From the NCBI GenBank assembly GCA_944321005.1, contig CALUJT010000044.1, positions 1 through 11,483 of the forward strand: a DNA stretch of 11,483 bases, read 5' to 3'. Source of the DNA: an uncultured Atopobiaceae bacterium. Lineage in GTDB: Bacteria; Actinomycetota; Coriobacteriia; Coriobacteriales; Atopobiaceae. The first letter of the stretch is position 1. Every line of letters begins with the position of its first letter. Shown piece by piece: positions 6,877 to 11,483 of the stretch. Under the pieces are notes generated by a model. The model did not search any database. It had not been told where the DNA came from and saw nothing but the letters and a program-made list of their open reading frames with translations. Made by a program: the position numbers and the translations under genes.

Positions 6877-6964
6877 GTTCGCCCCCGCTCGACTCCGTCC
6901 CGGCCGCGTGTCATGCTAGAGCAAAACGCGAGGGACGCGCGACAGTTTGCGGGAGGGAAACACA

Positions 6965-7636
6965 ATGGGTGACGGCGACCGGGCAGGGGGCGAGAAGAAC
7001 CTCGAGCTGCGGCGCGACGCCGAGGGCCTTGCGCTCGTGGGCGACGGCATGGTGCTGCGCGCGGACCTCGAGCGGCTGCTTCCTCGTCTGCGGCCGGACC
7101 GCCTGGGCCGGGAGCTTCTCGTCCGCGCCGCGCGCGTGCGTGGCGTCGAGGCGCCAAGCGCGGTTGACGCCACGGCGGGGCTGGGGGAGGACTCGCTGCT
7201 CCTGGCGGCCGCGGGCTTCACGGTCACGATGTTCGAGAAGGACCCCGTGATCGCCGCGCTCCTGCGCGACGCGCTCGAGCGCGCGGCGCGGGTTCCGGAG
7301 CTCGCCGCGCCCGTGGGTCGCATGACGCTCGTGGAGGGGGACTCCGTTGCCGGCCTGCGGGACCTGGGCTTCCAACCCGACGTCGTGTTTCTGGACCCCA
7401 TGTTCCCCGGGCGGACCAAGAGCGCCGCGGTGAAGAAGAAGTTCCAGCTCCTGCACCGCCTGGAGCGGCCGTGCGACAACGAGGCGGAGCTCGTGGGGGC
7501 CGCCCTCGACGTCCGACCGCGCAAGGTCGTGATAAAGCGGCCGCCCAAGGGTCCGCTGCTCGCGGGGGTCAGGCCCAGCTACCAGGTCTCGGGCAAGGCC
7601 GTGCGCTACGACGTGCTGGTTCCGCCGCGCGAATAG
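6965..7636 (+). CDS. rsmJ: RsmJ-like 16S rRNA guanine-N2 methyltransferase, copy 2 (complete)
   Basis: Full-length second member of the RsmJ family, 223 aa (E. coli RsmJ is about 250). SAM motif DATAGLGED is at 68-76, FEKDP at 90-94, LDPMFP at 143-148, KSAAVKKKFQLLH at 152-164 and KRPP at 191-194. The N-terminal 28 residues (with ELRRDAEGLALVGDG) precede the point where copy 1 enters the window. GGAGG at 6952-6956, 8 nt before the ATG at 6965, supports this start; an in-frame TTG at 6947 lies too close to upstream sequence to have its own ribosome site. Both copies keep all motifs, so neither looks like a pseudogene. The next gene, guaA, begins 42 bp later, with a possible promoter of its own in between. 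Confidence 0.88.
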   Translation: MGDGDRAGGEKNLELRRDAEGLALVGDGMVLRADLERLLPRLRPDRLGRELLVRAARVRGVEAPSAVDATAGLGEDSLLLAAAGFTVTMFEKDPVIAALLRDALERAARVPELAAPVGRMTLVEGDSVAGLRDLGFQPDVVFLDPMFPGRTKSAAVKKKFQLLHRLERPCDNEAELVGAALDVRPRKVVIKRPPKGPLLAGVRPSYQVSGKAVRYDVLVPPRE

Positions 7637-7642
7637 TACAAT
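7637..7642 (+). promoter_or_regulatory. Putative -10 box of guaA
   Basis: TACAAT begins right after the rsmJ stop codon and about 35 bp before the guaA start. The matching -35 (TGCTGG near 7614-7619) is poor, so this may be weak or chance. The guaA ribosome site is AAAGGAG at 7665-7671. Confidence 0.35.
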
Positions 7643-7677
7643 CAGGTCACTGAAGCCCCCGAGCAAAGGAGTCTCGC

Positions 7678-8664
7678 ATGGACCTCCCGAACAAGCGCCC
7701 GGACAACATGGAGCGCATCACCACTCCCGAGCTTGCGCAGGCCTTCATCGACGAGCAGGTCGAGGCCGTCCGCGCGCAGGTCGGCGACAAGAAGGTCCTG
7801 CTGGCCCTCTCCGGCGGCGTGGACTCCTCCGTTGTTGCCGCGCTGCTGATCAAGGCCATCGGCAAGCAGCTCATCTGCGTGCACGTGAACCACGGCCTCA
7901 TGCGCAAGGGCGAGTCCGAGCAGGTCGTCGACGTCTTCAAGAACCAGATGGACGCCAACCTCGTCTATGTGGACGCCACCGACCGCTTCCTCGACCTGCT
8001 CGCCGGCGTGGCCGAGCCCGAGCGCAAGCGCAAGATCATCGGCGCCGAGTTCATCCGCGTCTTCGAGGAGGAGGCCCGCAAGGTCGCCGACGACGTCGAC
8101 TTCCTCGCTCAAGGCACCATCTACCCGGACATCGTGGAGTCCGACGGCGTGAAGGCCCATCACAACGTGGGCGGCCTGCCCGACGACCTGCAGTTCGAGC
8201 TCGTGGAGCCCGTCCGCCTGCTCTTCAAGGACGAGGTCCGCGTGGTGGGCCGCGCCCTCGGCCTGCCCGAGGGCATGGTCGAGCGTCAGCCGTTCCCCGG
8301 CCCCGGGCTGGGCGTGCGCTGCCTCGGCGCCATCACCCGCGACCGCCTGGAGGCGCTGCGCGAGGCCGACGCCATCCTGCGCGAGGAGTTCGCGGAGGCG
8401 GGTCTCGCCGGCAAGGTGTGGCAGTACTTCGTCGTGGTCCCGGACATGCGCGCCACCGGCGTGCGCGACGGCAAGCGCGCCTACGACTGGCCGGCCATCA
8501 TCCGCGCCGTCAATACCGTCGACGCCATGACCGCCACGGTCCCCGAGCTCGACTGGGCGCTTCTCAAGAAGATCACCGACCGCATCCTTGCCGAGGTGCC
8601 GGGCATCTGCCGCGTGACCTACGATCTGACCCCCAAGCCCGTCGGGACCATAGAGTGGGAATAA
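7678..8664 (+). CDS. guaA: GMP synthase ATP-pyrophosphatase subunit (no glutaminase domain)
   Basis: Converts XMP to GMP with ATP and ammonia, the last step of guanine nucleotide synthesis. This 328-aa protein holds only the ATP-PPase domain (PP-loop LSGGVDSS at 44-51, LAQGTIYPDIVES at 143-155) and the C-terminal dimerisation domain (RQPFPGPGLGVR at 204-215, ending PVGTIEWE). Bacterial GuaA is usually about 510-525 aa with an N-terminal class I glutamine amidotransferase domain, which is absent; upstream is rsmJ, not a glutaminase. The layout matches the two-subunit form known from archaea (GuaAb). Ammonia must come from a separately encoded glutaminase subunit or from the medium. A strong Shine-Dalgarno 6 nt before the ATG fixes the start, so this is not a truncation. 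The 3' end GAGTGGGAATAA is a known integration target. Confidence 0.92.
   Translation: MDLPNKRPDNMERITTPELAQAFIDEQVEAVRAQVGDKKVLLALSGGVDSSVVAALLIKAIGKQLICVHVNHGLMRKGESEQVVDVFKNQMDANLVYVDATDRFLDLLAGVAEPERKRKIIGAEFIRVFEEEARKVADDVDFLAQGTIYPDIVESDGVKAHHNVGGLPDDLQFELVEPVRLLFKDEVRVVGRALGLPEGMVERQPFPGPGLGVRCLGAITRDRLEALREADAILREEFAEAGLAGKVWQYFVVVPDMRATGVRDGKRAYDWPAIIRAVNTVDAMTATVPELDWALLKKITDRILAEVPGICRVTYDLTPKPVGTIEWE
8653..8664 (+). other. guaA 3'-end integration-site (attB-like) sequence
   Basis: GAGTGGGAATAA, the last codons of guaA (Glu-Trp-Glu-stop), is a recognised attachment core for tyrosine-recombinase genomic islands that insert at guaA. I see no second copy in the window and no integrase, so it appears unoccupied here. 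A 20-odd-bp AT-rich tract follows it directly. Confidence 0.4.
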
Positions 8665-8691
8665 ATAATAAAATTAAATAATAGCCCACAG

Positions 8692-8725
8692 TCGTCCTAT
8701 CCAATCACTTGGGTAGGACGATTTT
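8692..8725 (+). terminator. Rho-independent terminator of guaA
   Basis: TCGTCCTATCCA (8692-8703) pairs with TGGGTAGGACGA (8710-8721): 12 pairs including one G-U, with a 6-nt loop and TTTT after. It begins 28 bp after the guaA stop. It ends only 17 bp before the acetyltransferase start at 8742, so it also lies in the leader of that gene. Confidence 0.75.
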
Positions 8726-8741
8726 CACGATGGGAGGACGG

Positions 8742-9368
8742 ATGGACCTCGAGGAAGTCAGGCGTCGCATGGTCGACGGGCGGCTCTACGCGTGCAACAG
8801 CCCGGAGCTCTTTGCGGAGCAGGCGCGCTGCCGCGAGCTCCTGGACGCTTACAACCGCCTGCCCTTTGGCAGCGCGGAGAAGCGCGACGAGCTCCTTGCG
8901 CAGATGGTGGCCGAGGTCGGCGAGGGCTGCATGATCGAGCCCCCGTTCCGTGCCAACTGGGGCGGCGCCAACCTGCACCTGGGGAGTCGCGTATACGCCA
9001 ACATGGGGCTCACGCTCGTGGACGACGCCGCCATCTACATCGGGGACGACGTGATGATCGGGCCCAACGTGACCATCTGCACGGGGACGCATCCCGTCTC
9101 GCCGCGCCTGAGGGCGATGCAGGCGCAGTACAACAAGCCCGTGCGAATCTGCGCGGGCGCCTGGATCGGCGCCGGGTGCGTGTTGCTCCCGGGCGTGACG
9201 GTGGGCGAGGGGTCCGTCGTGGGCGCCGGGAGCGTGGTCACGCGCGACGTCCCCGCCGGGGTGGTGGCGGTCGGGAACCCGTGTCGCGTGCTGCGCGCGA
9301 TTGGCGAGAGGGACGACCGCACGTACGATCACGGCAAGGCGGTCGAGGGGCTCTGGTTCGATGAGTGA
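8742..9368 (+). CDS. maa: Maltose/galactoside O-acetyltransferase, copy 2
   Basis: Acetyl-CoA sugar O-acetyltransferase of 208 aa, the typical uninterrupted form of the copy at 601 (about 79% identical). The N-terminal Maa domain (RRRMVDGRLY, ARCRELLDAYN) is followed by hexapeptide repeats; the catalytic histidine is H117 in GTHPVSPRLR, and the last helix turn reads GVTVGEGSVVGAGSVV. I chose the ATG at 8742 because it aligns with the first copy and has GGAGG (8733-8737) just before it; an upstream in-frame ATG at 8730 would lie in front of that ribosome site. A terminator hairpin ends 17 bp upstream, so expression needs read-through or a promoter in the AT-rich stretch 8660-8690. Its end overlaps the next gene by 8 bp. 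Confidence 0.88.
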   Translation: MDLEEVRRRMVDGRLYACNSPELFAEQARCRELLDAYNRLPFGSAEKRDELLAQMVAEVGEGCMIEPPFRANWGGANLHLGSRVYANMGLTLVDDAAIYIGDDVMIGPNVTICTGTHPVSPRLRAMQAQYNKPVRICAGAWIGAGCVLLPGVTVGEGSVVGAGSVVTRDVPAGVVAVGNPCRVLRAIGERDDRTYDHGKAVEGLWFDE

Positions 9369-9957
9369 CGCGGATGCCCGACGAGACGTTGCGATTGCCG
9401 GGCGCCCTCTCGAGCGCGCCGAGAGGAGCCGCCATGCCGAGGAGGGCGCGCACGACCCCACGGCGACGCCGTACTTCGTGCTCGAGGACCTCCTCGGTGC
9501 GGTGGGCCTCTGCGAGGACTCGCACCTGCTGGACGTTGGCTGCGGCGCCGGCCGCGTGCTCGCGTACTTTGTGGATGCCGGGCTGCCTGGGCGCGTTACG
9601 GGAGTGGAGCTGGATGCGGAGCTCGCCGCGGAGGCGGCCGCGTGGTCCGCTCGCTACGAGCGCGTGAACGTGGTGGCGGGCAGCGCGCTCGACCTGCCGC
9701 TCGCGGGCTACACGCACGTCTACCTCTTCAACCCCTTTGACACGCCGGTGCTCGAGGCCTTCCTCGACAGGCTCGAGCGCGAGGCCGTGGGCCCCGTGAC
9801 CCTGGTGCACATGTCCGATAACGGCGAGTGGCCCGCCTACCTTGGGCGCGATGGCTGGACCGTCCTTCGCGAGGGCGCGTTCGACCTGTCTGGCGCGAAG
9901 GGCGACTGTCCGCAGCACTACACCGTCCGCCGCCTGCCTAAAACGGGACGTGCCTGA
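9361..9957 (+). CDS. Class I SAM-dependent methyltransferase, substrate unknown
   Basis: Small 198-aa methyltransferase with a Rossmann fold: motif I LDVGCGAGR at 57-65, acidic GVELDAE at 81-87, motif IV NPFD at 124-127. The substrate cannot be told; it does not resemble RsmJ beyond the fold. The ATG at 9361 lies inside the acetyltransferase end (ATGAGTGA, 8-bp overlap) with GAGGGG 8 nt upstream, which indicates translational coupling; the longer in-frame reading from 9301 is only overlap. The final seven codons (192-198, LPKTGRA) and the stop lie within the left arm of the palindrome at 9934, so the native C-terminus has probably been replaced by repeat sequence. HYTVRRL just before this is still folded-domain-like, so activity is probably kept. 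Confidence 0.8.
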   Translation: MSDADARRDVAIAGRPLERAERSRHAEEGAHDPTATPYFVLEDLLGAVGLCEDSHLLDVGCGAGRVLAYFVDAGLPGRVTGVELDAELAAEAAAWSARYERVNVVAGSALDLPLAGYTHVYLFNPFDTPVLEAFLDRLEREAVGPVTLVHMSDNGEWPAYLGRDGWTVLREGAFDLSGAKGDCPQHYTVRRLPKTGRA

Positions 9958-10003
9958 AACGTGCAACTTTCTGCACGTTTCAGGCACGTCCCTTTTTAGG
10001 CAG
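9934..10003. repeat. Palindromic repeat C: 32-bp inverted repeat at a gene end
   Basis: Bases 9934-9965 pair with 9972-10003 with one mismatch (9944/9993) and a 6-nt loop. Each arm includes GGGACGTG followed 7 bp later by CGTGCA; repeat B has GGGACGTG then CGTGCA at 6 bp, so the two are related. A TTTTT run in the right arm pairs with AAAA of the left one, so this may double as a terminator. It overlaps the end of the methyltransferase gene. Confidence 0.85.
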
Positions 10004-10049
10004 CCCGCTCGTCGTCAAATTGGCGTTGAGGGCGCACGTTCTTCTCGGC

Positions 10050-10058
10050 TGTTATGCT
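10050..10058 (+). promoter_or_regulatory. Extended -10 promoter of the HerA-like ATPase gene
   Basis: TGTTATGCT fits an extended -10 (TGn plus TATGCT), 44 bp before the ATPase start. TTGAGG at 10026-10031 is a -35 candidate, though the 21-bp spacing is long; the extended -10 could compensate. Confidence 0.45.
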
Positions 10059-10102
10059 TAGCTGCGGATATTTGCCCCGTCAACGCCGCGCAAGGGAGAC
10101 CA

Positions 10103-11483
10103 ATGCTCAAGGACAACGCCATCTGGATGGGCGTGGGCGCCGAGCCCGCGAGCAAGCCCGTAAGCCTGCTGCTCGATCAGGCCAACCGCCACGGCCTCAT
10201 TGCCGGCGCGTCCGGCACGGGCAAAACCGTGACGCTCAAGGTCATGGCGGAGGGCTTCTCCAAGGCGGGCGTTCCCGTCTTCATGGCCGACGTCAAGGGT
10301 GACATCACAGGTATGTGCGCCCCCGGCGAGGACACCGAGGACATGCAGAAGCGCATCAAGAGGTTCGGCCTCGAGGGCTTCACCTATGAGGGCTGCCCCG
10401 TGCGCCTGTGGGACATGCTCGGCGGTCAGGGCATTCCCGTGCGCATCACCATCTCCGACATGGGCCCCTCGCTCCTCTCGCGCCTGCTCGAGCTCACCGA
10501 GGTCCAGGAAGGCGTGCTCGACATCGTCTTTCGCATAGCGGACGACAAGAACCTCCTGCTCATAGACCTCAAGGACCTGCGCTCGATGCTCAACTACGTG
10601 GCGGAGAACGCCAAGGAGTACGAGACCACCTATGGCAAGGTCTCCAGCCAGTCCGTCGGCGCCATCCTGCGCAAGCTCATCTCCATCGAGGACGAGGGCG
10701 GCGACGTCTTCTTTGGCGAGCCGGCGCTCGACCTCTCCGAGTGGTTTGCGTGCGCGCCCAACGGCCAGGGCTACGTGAACGTCCTCAACGCCGCCAAGCT
10801 CATCCAGAGCCCGCAGATCTACGCGATGTTCCTACTCTGGATGCTCTCCGAACTCTTTGACACGCTTCCGGAGGCCGGCGACCTCGAGAAGCCAAAGTTC
10901 GTCTTCTTCTTTGACGAGGCGCATCTGCTCTTCAACGACATGCCGGGCGAGCTTCTGGACAAGATCGTGCAGGTGGTGAAGCTCATCCGCTCCAAGGGCG
11001 TGGGCGTCTACTTCATCACCCAGAGCCCGAGCGACATCCCCGACGAGGTGCTCGCCCAGCTCTCCAACCGAGTGCAGCACGGTCTGAGCGCCTACACGCC
11101 CGCAGAGCAGAAGGCGGTGCGCGCGGCGGCCGAGTCCTTCCGCGAGAACCCCGCGTTCAAGAGCGAGGACGTCATTCTGGAGCTGGGCACCGGCGAGGCG
11201 CTGGTGAGCTTCCTCAACGAGGACGGTCAGCCCGAGGTCGTGGAGCGTGCCAAGATTCTGCCGCCGCAGTGCCTCATGGCCGCGGCGCCCGAGTCCGACC
11301 TCAAGGCCGCCCTCGACGCACAGGCGGACCTCATGGCCAGGTACGGCGATGCCGTCGACCGCGAGAGCGCCTTCGAGCAGCTGGCGGAGGAGGCAGAGAA
11401 GGACGAGGAGGCCGAGCGCCTCGCCGAGGAGCGTGCCGCCCTCGAGAAGGAGCGCGCGGAGCTCGAGAAGCTCAGGGCGAAGG
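10103..11483 (+). CDS. HerA-like ATPase, DUF853/YjgR family (3' end outside window)
   Basis: RecA/FtsK-fold ATPase related to HerA helicases, of the DUF853 (YjgR) family, whose role is not established. 460 codons are visible without a stop, then the window ends; E. coli YjgR is about 500 aa. Walker A GASGTGKT is at 35-42, Walker B FVFFFDEAH has D271 and E272, and a sensor-like YFITQSPSDIP follows at about 300-310. From about residue 400 the sequence turns into charged heptad-like helix rich in E, A, L and K, a likely coiled coil that continues off the end. AAGGGAG about 5 nt before the ATG fixes the start. It stands alone after palindrome C with its own promoter. Unlike HerA-NurA pairs, no nuclease gene is visible next to it in this window. 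Confidence 0.87.
   Translation, partial: MLKDNAIWMGVGAEPASKPVSLLLDQANRHGLIAGASGTGKTVTLKVMAEGFSKAGVPVFMADVKGDITGMCAPGEDTEDMQKRIKRFGLEGFTYEGCPVRLWDMLGGQGIPVRITISDMGPSLLSRLLELTEVQEGVLDIVFRIADDKNLLLIDLKDLRSMLNYVAENAKEYETTYGKVSSQSVGAILRKLISIEDEGGDVFFGEPALDLSEWFACAPNGQGYVNVLNAAKLIQSPQIYAMFLLWMLSELFDTLPEAGDLEKPKFVFFFDEAHLLFNDMPGELLDKIVQVVKLIRSKGVGVYFITQSPSDIPDEVLAQLSNRVQHGLSAYTPAEQKAVRAAAESFRENPAFKSEDVILELGTGEALVSFLNEDGQPEVVERAKILPPQCLMAAAPESDLKAALDAQADLMARYGDAVDRESAFEQLAEEAEKDEEAERLAEERAALEKERAELEKLRAK

Noticed and set aside
9301..9360. An earlier in-frame start for the methyltransferase
   Set aside because: The added 20 residues are Arg/Thr-rich out-of-frame reading of the acetyltransferase end; the ATG at 9361 has a ribosome site and the typical ATGAGTGA overlap.
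1..11483. CRISPR array, tRNA, phage or toxin-antitoxin system
   Set aside because: No regularly spaced direct repeats, no tRNA-like cloverleaf, and no integrase, transposase, phage structural or toxin-antitoxin-type coding sequence was recognised.

Overview
The window is GC-rich, densely packed, mostly plus-strand bacterial DNA. A gut-type bile salt hydrolase, a stand-alone ATP-pyrophosphatase form of GMP synthase, strong G/C third-position bias and Shine-Dalgarno-led genes with TACAAT-type -10 boxes suggest a host-associated high-GC Gram-positive, most likely a Coriobacteriia member (Olsenella/Atopobium/Collinsella type). That assignment is an inference from gene content; no rRNA or tRNA is present to confirm it.

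Layout. 1-1209: the 3' part of an rsmJ-like 16S rRNA guanine methyltransferase gene followed 9 bp later by a maltose/galactoside O-acetyltransferase gene. 1210-1618: a 409-bp non-coding region with a 39-bp imperfect inverted repeat, an AT-rich patch and a LacI-type operator just after a -10 box. 1619-3181: a GH13 alpha-glucosidase-like enzyme. 3182-3355: a palindromic repeat in the intergenic space. 3356-6023: a bile salt hydrolase gene and a DHA2-type MFS transporter gene, probably one operon. 6024-6195: a hairpin and a very large perfect palindrome between convergent genes. 6196-6876 (minus): a DUF1275 (YoaK-type) membrane protein. 6965-9957: a second rsmJ, a GMP synthase ATP-PPase gene with a terminator, a second acetyltransferase, and an overlapping SAM-methyltransferase gene. 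9958-10102: a third palindrome and a promoter. 10103-end: a HerA-like (DUF853/YjgR-type) ATPase that runs off the window.

The most striking feature is repetition. The rsmJ and acetyltransferase genes occur twice, about 80% identical at protein level. In one copy they are adjacent; in the other guaA lies between them. The upstream acetyltransferase lacks exactly one hexapeptide of its beta-helix. Separately, three intergenic palindromes share a GGGAC(G/A)G-type sequence and look like one family of mobile or REP-like hairpins; one of them supplies the last seven codons and the stop of a methyltransferase gene.

Functionally the window mixes housekeeping (rRNA methylation, GMP synthesis) with gut-adaptation functions (alpha-glucoside hydrolysis, bile salt deconjugation with a neighbouring transporter). 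I see no CRISPR array, phage genes, transposase or obvious defence system. The candidates for something undescribed are the palindrome family, the 165-bp inverted-repeat element upstream of the GH13 gene, and the duplicated gene pair.
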